Origin: Alphaproteobacteria bacterium
GTDB lineage: Bacteria; Pseudomonadota; Alphaproteobacteria; ATCC43930; CGMCC-115725
Reading direction: 5' to 3'
NCBI GenBank assembly: GCA_030039775.1
Contig: JASHUX010000185.1
Span: 1 to 6,124, forward strand
Length of the DNA: 6,124 nt
Shown here piece by piece: positions 1 through 4,987 of this stretch. Each line of letters begins with the position of its first letter. Positions within the stretch are counted from its first letter, which is position 1. The position numbers were made by a program, and so were the translations under genes. The notes beneath the pieces are model-generated. The model did no database searches and had not been told where the DNA came from. It was given only the letters and a program-made list of their open reading frames with translations.

Positions 1-75
1 CGCAAGGCTCAGGAGCGTTCCATCGACGGCCTCTGGCAGCGCATCGGAAAACTGCTCAATCTCTTCCAGCCGCAC
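1..75 (-). CDS. Possible partial ORF at the window edge (unknown function)
   Basis: An open frame runs off the left edge and, from the GTG at 73-75, reads VRLEEIEQFSDALPEAVDGT and a few residues more. It overlaps the 3' end of the S24-like gene by 20 bases. The same frame stays open upstream of the GTG, back to a stop near 139, and still reads like protein there (ITRVGEEVGAFVRLEE). It could therefore be a separate gene starting at the GTG, or the original C-terminal continuation of the S24-like gene displaced by a frameshift near 80-120. No family is recognised. The acidic composition fits a real soluble protein, but too little is visible to be sure. Confidence 0.25.
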   Translation of the reverse strand, partial: MRLEEIEQFSDALPEAVDGTLLSLA

Positions 76-358
76 GAATGCGCCAACTTCTTCGCCAACT
101 CTGGTTATGCTCGAACCTGACCGGATTCCGCTCTAGCTCGCCGGCAAACTCGGCAATGCGGCCGTCGCCATATAGCACCACCATGTCGCCCTGCTTCGGT
201 ATCCGGTCGGGATCGATCACCACCACGTCGCCGGAGCAGAAGCGCGGGCGTAAGCCGTCACCGTCTATGGTGAGGCAATAAGCGCGCGGCCCAAGGTCAG
301 GGAAGCAGGTTTTATCGATCGCTACCACCCTAGCCGCCACCGGCGCGACTCGGCTCAT
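56..358 (-). CDS. S24/LexA-like domain protein lacking catalytic residues
   Basis: This 100-residue product resembles the C-terminal S24 (LexA/UmuD/phage-repressor) fold. Residues 27-61 follow the usual pattern of that fold: a strand, G-D-x-x-x-P (GDGLRP, 33-38), then GDVVVIDPDR (43-52), PKQGDMVVL (54-62) and a short strand ending in a DGRIAEF motif. In active members the first motif is GDSM with a catalytic serine, and a lysine follows about 37 residues later. Here residue 35 is Gly, and the expected lysine region (about 70-73) reads EFAG. The only lysine after residue 35 is K56, so autocleavage is not expected. There is no helix-turn-helix domain. The ATG at 358 is supported by AAGGG six bases upstream (365-369) and an ATGA overlap with a tiny upstream ORF. 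The last 15 or so residues are Trp/Arg-rich and may be out of frame. Probably a phage- or element-derived repressor fragment; no function is assigned. Confidence 0.5.
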   Translation of the reverse strand: MSRVAPVAARVVAIDKTCFPDLGPRAYCLTIDGDGLRPRFCSGDVVVIDPDRIPKQGDMVVLYGDGRIAEFAGELERNPVRFEHNQSWRRSWRIRAAGRD

Positions 359-423
359 TTTGCGCCCTTGTCAGCGGGCGTGACCTCCCACACCACCACC
401 TTGCCCGTGGCCTGATTTTGCAT
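355..423 (-). CDS. Tiny ORF upstream of the S24-like gene (22 aa)
   Basis: The ATG at 423 opens a 22-codon frame reading MQNQATGKVVVWEVTPADKG plus two residues, ending in TGA. That stop overlaps the S24-like ATG as ATGA (355-358), which suggests translational coupling. The frame stays open further upstream through the tandem repeats and past the DUF3501 stop, but there it only translates the repeats, so the longer version is unlikely. No clear ribosome binding site precedes the ATG. It may be a leader peptide or the tail of a disrupted gene; no family is recognised. Confidence 0.22.
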   Translation of the reverse strand: MQNQATGKVVVWEVTPADKGAK

Positions 424-441
424 CGCGAGCGCGCCGGGTGC

Positions 442-533
442 TGAATCCGGGTGAAGTCGCCCGGGATTCCGGAATGATGTCGCCCGGTGTTCCGGAATGA
501 TTTCGCTCGCTGTTCCGGGATGATTTCGCCCGG
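442..533. repeat. Four tandem 23-bp repeats (IS21-type end repeats)
   Basis: Four direct repeats start at 442, 465, 488 and 511, each exactly 23 bp with no spacer. The plus-strand core is TGTTCCGGAATGATTTCGC followed by CCGG. Units 2, 3 and 4 are close copies; unit 1 (442-464) is degenerate. The array ends 14 bp before the DUF3501 stop codon. Multiple short repeats of this kind at an element end are known as transposase-binding sites in IS21-family insertion sequences, and the motif recalls such ends. That assignment is from memory and was not searched. Confidence 0.8.
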
Positions 534-542
534 GTACCGTCA
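442..542. mobile_element. Probable insertion-sequence terminus (IS21-like)
   Basis: Read on the minus strand, the sequence just outside the repeats begins TGACGGTACCCGGGCGAAAT from base 542, so a TG dinucleotide would form the element tip, as in the TG...CA ends of IS21-type elements. The tip lies 5 bp after the DUF3501 stop codon (548-550), so insertion spared the gene. If this is one end, the element extends leftward and out of the window. However, no istA/istB transposase sequence is visible in 1-440, so the end may be solitary, belong to a decayed copy, or carry unrelated cargo. Confidence 0.45.
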
Positions 543-547
543 AATAG

Positions 548-1141
548 CTATGCGGCCGGCGCAAAGTCGCCGGCCAGCGCCGCGCGCACGGCCTCCGGCA
601 TTACCGCGATATGGCCGTAGCGCGGGTGGTCGATGCCGACCAACACCTGCGTCCCGGGTTCGCTGAACGTGGCGATCTGCGCCGGGGAAAAACGAAAGCG
701 GATAAACTGCACCGCCGACGCCTTGCCGTCGGTGCTAGTGTTTTCGCGCGTCGGGTCGGCCTCGCCCATGATCCGTTCGCGGCCGACCGAGAGGTAGGTA
801 CGATTCTCGATGCCGCCCAAGGTCGATAGGACCGTGTCCCGGCGCTTCGGGTCGTCGATCTCGAACATCACCGTCGCAATCAGCTCGCTGCCTTGCGGAA
901 TCAGCGGATTGTAAGCGTCGAGCTCGTCCTTGATCTGCGCCTCGCCGCCGCGCTCGATATGGAGCATCTCGTGGACCTGATGCCACATCGTGTCGAAATT
1001 CTCGAAATAGAAGGTTGCGAACGGGCCGACCTCGACCCGTCGGTTTTTCTTGATTTCGCCGACGCGCCGTTTGTGCTCCCGCCGGTTCCGGGCGTAGTCG
1101 TCGATGTCGATGATGTCGGCGCGGGTGATTTCACGCTTCAT
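548..1141 (-). CDS. DUF3501 family protein
   Basis: A 197-residue soluble protein with no signal peptide or membrane segment. It matches the DUF3501 pattern I know from genes beside rubrerythrin and Fe-S oxidoreductase genes: N-terminal MKREITRADIIDIDDYARNR, a central helix-like block at 43-78 (FATFYFENFDT, then MWHQVHEMLHIERGGE and DELDAYNPLIP), and a C-terminal GIDHPRYGH segment at 169-177. Its biochemical role is unknown. The central block places H54, H57, E58, H61 and E63 close together, and H172 and H177 lie near the end, so metal binding is conceivable (inference). The ATG at 1141 overlaps the upstream stop as ATGA (1138-1141), implying coupled translation with the Fe-S protein. The frame stays open far upstream, but that stretch is only the other frame of the Fe-S gene. 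It is the last gene of the cassette; an insertion-sequence-like end follows 5 bp after its TAG. Confidence 0.88.
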   Translation of the reverse strand: MKREITRADIIDIDDYARNRREHKRRVGEIKKNRRVEVGPFATFYFENFDTMWHQVHEMLHIERGGEAQIKDELDAYNPLIPQGSELIATVMFEIDDPKRRDTVLSTLGGIENRTYLSVGRERIMGEADPTRENTSTDGKASAVQFIRFRFSPAQIATFSEPGTQVLVGIDHPRYGHIAVMPEAVRAALAGDFAPAA

Positions 1142-2481
1142 GGCAGCACCCCATAAGCGCGGGCAAAGAGCTCGATCGGATGAAACGATTCCGCCGGCGC
1201 TTTCTTGCCGTCCTCGACGCGTTCCATCCCCTGCAGGATATGCGCCGCGGCCAACGGACATTCCGAGGCCACGAACATCTTGTCGTTCTTCACCGCCTGG
1301 CGCGCGACCGGCGCGCCGACCTTCAGCGCGGTGTCGAAATTCGCCTTGAGCACCCCCCACGAGCCGCCATGCCCGGAGCAGCGCTCGATCACCGCGACAT
1401 CCGCACCGGGGATCAGACGCAGAAGTTCCGCCGCCTTGGCGCCGACATTCTGAGCACGTGCGTGGCAGGCGAGATGGACCGTGACGCCGCCCGGCAACGC
1501 TTCGAGACCGGGCGCCAGCCCTTCTTTCTTCGCAATATCGACCAAGTACTCGCTGGCGTCGAACGTCGCTTGCGCCAGCCGCTTCACCGCCGGGTCCTCC
1601 GGCACGATCAGCGGCCATTCGAATTTCATCATCAGCGCGCAGGACGGCACGGCGGCGACCACGTCGAAGCCGCGATCGAGCCAAGGCGCAAAATGCGCCG
1701 CGGTCCTTTTCGCGGTCTCGGCAACCCGCGCCAAGTCGCCGCGTTCGAGCATCGGCATGCCGCAGCAGCCCGGGTAGACCACTTCCGTCTCGACGCCGTT
1801 CTTCGCCAACACCGCCAGCAGCGCCTCGCCGATATGCGGATTGTTGTAATTGACGAAACAGGTCGCGAAGATCGCGACCTTCCGGTCCTTAGCCGGCGCG
1901 CCGGCCGCGCGCGCCGGCTTGTCGCGCTTGGCGCGCATGGCGAAGGTCTTGCCGTGAAATTTCGGCAGATAGGCACGGCGATCGATGCCAGTCACCACCT
2001 CCAGGACCGGCCGAGTCAGATGATTCTTGACGTCGCTGCCCCAATTGGCGAGCGGCGCTAGGGCGCCCGCCAACTTTCCGTTCCGGTCGGTTTCGCTCAG
2101 TTGCTTTGCGGTAAAGTCGCTGTCGCCACGCTTCAAATCGGCCGCGCGGGCACGCAACATCAAGTGCGGAAAATCGATGTTGAACGGATGCGGCGGCACG
2201 TACGGGCACTTCGTCATAAAACACATGTCGCACAGCGTACACGCTTCAACGACCGTGCCGAGCTTGTCGCTCGGCACGCCGTCGAGCTCGCCGCTCGGCG
2301 AATTGTCGATCAGATCGAACAGCCGCGGAAACGAATCGCACAGATTGAAGCAGCGGCGACAGGTGTGGCAGACGTCGAATTGGCGGCGCATTTCGGCGTC
2401 TAGCTTCGCGGGATCGGTATAGTCCGGATCCTGCCAAGCGATGACGTGACGGGTCGGCGCTTCGAGACTGCCTTCGCGCAT
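1138..2481 (-). CDS. (Fe-S)-binding oxidoreductase, GlpC/HdrD-like, rubrerythrin-associated
   Basis: A 447-residue cytoplasmic electron carrier. The N-terminal part has two ferredoxin-type motifs: C38-C41-C44-C48 (CHTCRRCFNLC) and C81-C84-C87-C92 (CTLCDMCFMTKCP), each expected to hold a [4Fe-4S] cluster. After an Ala/Arg/Lys linker (about 185-200) come two CCG-type domains as in GlpC and heterodisulfide reductase subunits. Domain one has C208, the C239-C240-GMP pair and C281. Domain two has C339, C368 in CSGHGGSWG where the usual CCG is changed to CSG, and C408. So one complete and one reduced non-cubane-type site are likely. There is no membrane helix or flavin motif. The ATG at 2481 has a GAGAAAG-like ribosome site just upstream, 79 bp after the rubrerythrin stop, and the gene overlaps DUF3501 by 4 bp. 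Best inference: it passes electrons to the neighbouring rubrerythrin. The motif reading is firm; the partner is not shown. Confidence 0.9.
   Translation of the reverse strand: MREGSLEAPTRHVIAWQDPDYTDPAKLDAEMRRQFDVCHTCRRCFNLCDSFPRLFDLIDNSPSGELDGVPSDKLGTVVEACTLCDMCFMTKCPYVPPHPFNIDFPHLMLRARAADLKRGDSDFTAKQLSETDRNGKLAGALAPLANWGSDVKNHLTRPVLEVVTGIDRRAYLPKFHGKTFAMRAKRDKPARAAGAPAKDRKVAIFATCFVNYNNPHIGEALLAVLAKNGVETEVVYPGCCGMPMLERGDLARVAETAKRTAAHFAPWLDRGFDVVAAVPSCALMMKFEWPLIVPEDPAVKRLAQATFDASEYLVDIAKKEGLAPGLEALPGGVTVHLACHARAQNVGAKAAELLRLIPGADVAVIERCSGHGGSWGVLKANFDTALKVGAPVARQAVKNDKMFVASECPLAAAHILQGMERVEDGKKAPAESFHPIELFARAYGVLP
1860..1919 (-). repeat. Two adjacent perfect hairpins inside the Fe-S gene
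   Basis: A 9-bp perfect inverted repeat (1860-1868 with 1872-1880, 3-base loop, core GGTCGCGA) lies 10 bases from a 10-bp perfect inverted repeat (1891-1900 with 1910-1919, 9-base loop, arm AGCCGGCGCG). In the protein they encode the end of the Ala/Arg linker and the first strand of CCG domain one (KVAIFAT). Both would fold in the mRNA. High GC makes some such repeats expected by chance. Confidence 0.5.
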
Positions 2482-2506
2482 GTCTTTCTCAACGGAAAAT
2501 CAACGG

Positions 2507-2535
2507 CGTCATCCCCGCGGGACGCAGGGACGACG
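2507..2535 (-). terminator. Intergenic hairpin: attenuator or weak terminator after rubrerythrin
   Basis: In minus-strand RNA, arm CGUCGUCCCUGCG (2535-2523) pairs with CGCGGGGAUGACG (2519-2507) over 13 bp with a 3-base loop. Two of the pairs are G-U wobbles that would be A-C mismatches in plus-strand RNA, so the structure favours the transcribed strand. It sits in the 80-bp gap between the rubrerythrin stop and the Fe-S start. A T-rich stretch (TTGATTTT) begins three bases after the stem, so it could be a weak terminator, or a processing or stability element giving more rubrerythrin than Fe-S mRNA. It also resembles dispersed GTCATCCCCGCG-type repeats common in alphaproteobacterial intergenic DNA. 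Confidence 0.55.
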
Positions 2536-2561
2536 GGACGGACGGGAAACCGGAACGCCGC

Positions 2562-2978
2562 CTAGAGCGTGTCGAGCGCCTTCTGGAAGCGGCCGGCGTG
2601 CGATTTCTCGGCCTTCGCCAGAGTCTCGAACCAGTCGGCGATTTCGTCGAAGCCTTCTTGCCGAGCGGTACGCGCCATGCCGGGATACATGTCGGTATAT
2701 TCGTGCGTCTCGCCCGCGATGGCGGCGGCGAGATTGAGCTTGGTGTCGCCGATCGGCTTGCCCGTCGCAGGATCGCCGACCTCCTCGAGATATTCTAGAT
2801 GGCCGTGCGCGTGGCCGGTTTCGCCTTCCGCGGTCGAGCGGAACACCGCCGACACGTCGTTATGGCCTTCGACATCGGCCTTTTGCGCGAAATAGAGATA
2901 GCGGCGGTTGGCTTGGCTTTCGCCCGCGAACGCATCCTTCAGGTTGGTTTCGGTTTTCGAGCCTTTGAGAGACGGCAT
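2562..2978 (-). CDS. Rubrerythrin, diiron domain only (no rubredoxin domain)
   Basis: A 138-residue ferritin-like four-helix protein. Rubrerythrins reduce hydrogen peroxide to water at a diiron site in the cytoplasm. All expected ligands are visible in order: E20 ([13 protein letters not shown]), E53 and H56 ([10 protein letters not shown]), E90 and E93 ([15 protein letters not shown]), E124 and H127 ([10 protein letters not shown]). Classical rubrerythrins are about 190 residues and end in a rubredoxin domain with two CxxC motifs. Here the protein stops cleanly after the last helix and contains no cysteine, so an external electron donor is needed; the Fe-S protein encoded next is the natural candidate. 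The ATG at 2978 is preceded by a strong GGAGG (2985-2989) six bases away. A sigma70-like promoter and a Fur-type palindrome lie upstream, between this gene and the Irr-like regulator. It is a natural short form, not a truncation: the frame and both ends look intact. Confidence 0.95.
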   Translation of the reverse strand: MPSLKGSKTETNLKDAFAGESQANRRYLYFAQKADVEGHNDVSAVFRSTAEGETGHAHGHLEYLEEVGDPATGKPIGDTKLNLAAAIAGETHEYTDMYPGMARTARQEGFDEIADWFETLAKAEKSHAGRFQKALDTL

Positions 2979-3003
2979 CGGGGGCCTCCACGGAAAATGG
3001 TTC

Positions 3004-3020
3004 TCGCGCCCATGGCGCGA
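3004..3020 (-). repeat. Perfect hairpin at the rubrerythrin transcription start
   Basis: TCGCGCC (3004-3010) and GGCGCGA (3014-3020) form a 7-bp perfect inverted repeat around a 3-base centre. It lies directly downstream of the predicted -10 box and spans the expected start of transcription near 3018. It could be a second operator or a 5'-end stem protecting the mRNA. Confidence 0.45.
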
Positions 3021-3024
3021 AATC

Positions 3025-3053
3025 TATATGCGCTCTTCTGCACCGCCCGTCAA
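3025..3053 (-). promoter_or_regulatory. Promoter of the rubrerythrin operon
   Basis: On the minus strand, TTGACG (3048-3053) matches the -35 consensus at 5 of 6 positions and is followed after 17 bases by CATATA (3025-3030); an 18-base spacing gives ATATAG. Start of transcription is expected near 3018, giving a leader of about 40 bases that includes the GGAGG ribosome site. The AT-rich character stands out against the surrounding GC-rich coding DNA. Confidence 0.6.
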
Positions 3054-3058
3054 GTATT

Positions 3059-3073
3059 TTATATTGATTATAA
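3059..3073. promoter_or_regulatory. Fur/PerR-box-like 7-1-7 operator
   Basis: The minus strand reads TTATAATCAATATAA: two 7-base arms around a central C with only one mismatched pair. It differs at one position from the Bacillus PerR box (TTATAAT-N-ATTATAA) and has the 7-1-7 layout of Fur-family sites. It lies 5 bp upstream of the -35 box of the rubrerythrin promoter and 19 bp after the stop of the Irr-like regulator gene. Likely ligand: that regulator. Its position upstream of -35 would allow activation or repression. Confidence 0.55.
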
Positions 3074-3092
3074 ATAGACTGACAATGTATTG

Positions 3093-3518
3093 TTATTGCT
3101 TATCTTTCTGTGCGACCCGAATGATCACATCGACCCGCCGGACAGCGGTGCCGGGGGGCGGTTTGGGAAGGTCCTTGACCTCGATCCGGTCACCGGCGAT
3201 GTCGGTGAGCTGGCCATCGTCCTCGTGGAAGAAGTGATGATGGTCACTGACATTCGTATCGAAATAAGAGCGGCCGGGATTGACCACGACTTCACGCAAT
3301 AAGCCGGCCGCGACGAACTGGTGGAGCGCGTTGTAGACCGTGGCCAACGAGACCGGCACTTGCGCCGTCAGCGCCTCATTATGCAATTGCTCCGCCGTGA
3401 CGTGCCGGTCGCCACTCTCGAACAACAAGCGCGCCAAGGCCAGCCGTTGACGCGTCGGCCGCAAACGCGCGGCACGGATCACCTCGATCACGTTGGCATA
3501 GGGACGAGCTTCCATCAT
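3093..3518 (-). CDS. irr: Fur-family iron/heme response regulator, Irr-like
   Basis: A 141-residue DNA-binding protein. The winged-helix part (about 8-78) has LRPTRQRLALARLLF, the DRHVTAEQL segment, and the recognition region VPVSLATVYNALHQF typical of Irr and Fur. The dimer/sensor part has YFDTN (85-89) and HHHFFHED (93-100), matching the His-rich heme/metal site of Irr. The protein contains no cysteine, so it lacks the CxxC structural zinc site of PerR and most Fur proteins and also the N-terminal Cys-Pro heme motif of Bradyrhizobium Irr. Irr senses iron status through heme and controls heme and iron genes in Alphaproteobacteria. The start is placed at tandem ATGs (3518 or 3515), just before the conserved RPYANVIE; an upstream start at 3584 would overlap the previous gene and add non-conserved residues. 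It lies 40 bp after the flavoprotein gene and immediately upstream of the rubrerythrin operon. Confidence 0.9.
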   Translation of the reverse strand: MMEARPYANVIEVIRAARLRPTRQRLALARLLFESGDRHVTAEQLHNEALTAQVPVSLATVYNALHQFVAAGLLREVVVNPGRSYFDTNVSDHHHFFHEDDGQLTDIAGDRIEVKDLPKPPPGTAVRRVDVIIRVAQKDKQ

Positions 3519-3527
3519 CGCCAGCTT

Positions 3528-3555
3528 AATATAATCGCCTCTCGCCGCATTGAAA
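3528..3555 (-). promoter_or_regulatory. Tentative irr promoter in the 40-bp gap
   Basis: A TATATT -10-like box (3528-3533) lies 16 bp from a weak TTTCAA -35-like sequence (3550-3555). If used, transcription would start at about 3521, only a few bases before the tandem ATG, giving an almost leaderless mRNA; consistently, no clear ribosome site precedes the ATG. The TTATATT here equals one half of the palindrome at 3059-3073, so autoregulation is possible. Cotranscription from the flavoprotein gene is the alternative. Confidence 0.3.
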
Positions 3556-3558
3556 GAA

Positions 3559-4956
3559 CTACCCGCCCGTCTGCAGCCGCTCAACCAGTTCGCGCACGGT
3601 GGGGATGAAGCCGTTTGCGTAATAGGGATCGCTGGCGAACCGGAAGGCGTTGTGGCCCGCGAACATGAGCTGTGTGTCGACTTCCTCGGAATGGCGGATC
3701 GCCTGCAGCGTCTTTTGGATACAGAAGCTGCGCGGGTCCGGCAATTTGCCGGTCGTGCCCGCCTCGTTTTGCGCCCAGTTGGAAAACATGCAGGCGCTGA
3801 GACACCCCATGCAGTTGACCTGATCCCGGCGGATATCCTGCGAACCTTGCGGCGTCACGAAGACCAGAGTCGAATCCGGCGTGCGCATCGCCTCGGTGAA
3901 ACCTTCGCCGATCCAGCCTTGTGCACGCTGGCGGTCGTGCGGCGTGACATAGACGATGCGGCCCCGCGCGCCGATCGCCAAGGTCGCCGAATGGTCGCCG
4001 ACCGCCTCGACCGAAAAGGAAATCTGCCGCTCCGAGCGCTCGGCGAGTTCATTGAGGAACGGATTGCGCACCGCCGACGAGTAGAACCCCGTGGGGCTGA
4101 AGCGGTTGAGATAGACATCGCCCTCCTTGAGTTCGAGGAGGCGCCGCTTCCAGGCATCGGAGATCGGGCTCTCCTTCGTCAGGAGCGGCCGCGTGCCGAA
4201 CTGGAACGCCATCGGGCCGAGCTCGGGATTATCGATCCAATCCTCCCATTCGCGCAGATTCCATACGCCGCCCGCCATGAAGATCGGCGTCTGCGCCAAG
4301 CCGAACTCGCGCATGAGATTTCGCAGTTCGCGGACGCGCGGGAACGGCGGCTCCGGCTTTTCCGGGTCCTCGACGTTGGAGAGGCCATTGTGACCGCCTG
4401 CCAACCACGGGTCCTCATAGACGACGCCGCCGAGCCATTCGCCGAATTTGTGATAAGCGCGTTTCCACAGCGCGCGGAAAGCGCGCGCGGAGGAGACAAT
4501 TGGATAATAGTACACATTGTAGTGCGCGCAGATCTCGGCAATGCGGTAGGGCATGCCGGCGCCGCAGGTGACACCGTTGATAAGGCCGCGCGCCCCGTCG
4601 AGCACGCCATGCAGAATGCGTTCCGCCGCCGCCATCTCCCACAGGACGTTCATGTGGATCCGGCCCAAGCCGCCAGACCGCTCGTACGCGACGCGCGCCT
4701 GTTCGATGCCGCCGGCGATGGAATAGGCGATCAGCTCTTCGTGGCGCTCACGCCGGGTACGGCCGCGATAGAGCTGCGGCACGATGGCGCCCGACGCGTC
4801 GAAGAAATCGGCGTTAACGCCCGAGAACGTGCCGACGCCGCCTTGCGCCGCCCAGGCGCCGGAACTTTCGCCGTTCGAAATCGAAATGCCCTTCCCGCCT
4901 TCGACCAGCGGCAGCACTTCGCGTCCCGATATCAACAGCGACTTGAGCGCCTTCAC
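3559..4956 (-). CDS. Nitronate monooxygenase-family flavoprotein with Cys-rich extension
   Basis: A 465-residue soluble protein of the nitronate monooxygenase / 2-nitropropane dioxygenase family (FMN-binding TIM barrel). Visible hallmarks are GAGMP (132-136), the LAGGHNG motif (186-192) with the usual active-site-type histidine, FMAGGVW (226-232) and FQFGTRP (251-257) for FMN phosphate binding. Ordinary members have about 320-360 residues; this one has a further ~200. The extension contains C382-x2-C385-x3-C389 (NCMGCLSACMF) and C412, spaced somewhat like the [4Fe-4S] ligands of 2,4-dienoyl-CoA reductase and trimethylamine dehydrogenase, so an Fe-S flavoenzyme is plausible. The substrate is unknown. 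The start is the GTG at 4956, with AGGGA 4 bases upstream (4961-4965); the longer frame starts at a TTG inside the pnp terminator tail and is less likely. It is separated from pnp by a terminator and followed after 40 bp by the Irr-like gene. Confidence 0.82.
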   Translation of the reverse strand: MKALKSLLISGREVLPLVEGGKGISISNGESSGAWAAQGGVGTFSGVNADFFDASGAIVPQLYRGRTRRERHEELIAYSIAGGIEQARVAYERSGGLGRIHMNVLWEMAAAERILHGVLDGARGLINGVTCGAGMPYRIAEICAHYNVYYYPIVSSARAFRALWKRAYHKFGEWLGGVVYEDPWLAGGHNGLSNVEDPEKPEPPFPRVRELRNLMREFGLAQTPIFMAGGVWNLREWEDWIDNPELGPMAFQFGTRPLLTKESPISDAWKRRLLELKEGDVYLNRFSPTGFYSSAVRNPFLNELAERSERQISFSVEAVGDHSATLAIGARGRIVYVTPHDRQRAQGWIGEGFTEAMRTPDSTLVFVTPQGSQDIRRDQVNCMGCLSACMFSNWAQNEAGTTGKLPDPRSFCIQKTLQAIRHSEEVDTQLMFAGHNAFRFASDPYYANGFIPTVRELVERLQTGG

Positions 4957-4987
4957 GACTTCCCTAACTCCAAATCCCCACCCAGTG

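Noticed and set aside
442..533. CRISPR array
   Set aside because: The 23-bp units are directly adjacent with no spacers and there are no cas genes nearby.
424..564. Upstream extension of the tiny ORF through the repeats
   Set aside because: It would overlap the DUF3501 stop and merely translate the 23-bp repeats.
1142..1684. Long N-terminal extension of the DUF3501 frame
   Set aside because: The extension overlaps the Fe-S coding region and has low-complexity Arg/Gly-rich sequence; family similarity starts at the ATG at 1141, which has an ATGA junction.
1180..2061. 293-codon open frame on the plus strand
   Set aside because: Antisense shadow of the Fe-S gene, which has clear cysteine motifs; the plus-strand translation has none.
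3082..3093. 12-bp palindrome ACAAT-GT-ATTGT overlapping the irr stop
   Set aside because: It is short, AT-rich and partly coding; one such dyad is easily due to chance, so it is not listed as an operator.
3093..3518. Regulator as PerR or classical Fur
   Set aside because: There are no cysteines for the structural zinc site, and the RPYANVIE, YFDTN and HHHFF segments match Irr better.
3519..3584. Longer irr start with a cysteine near the N-terminus (possible heme motif)
   Set aside because: It would overlap the flavoprotein gene, the cysteine is not in a Cys-Pro motif, and conserved Irr sequence begins at the tandem ATG.
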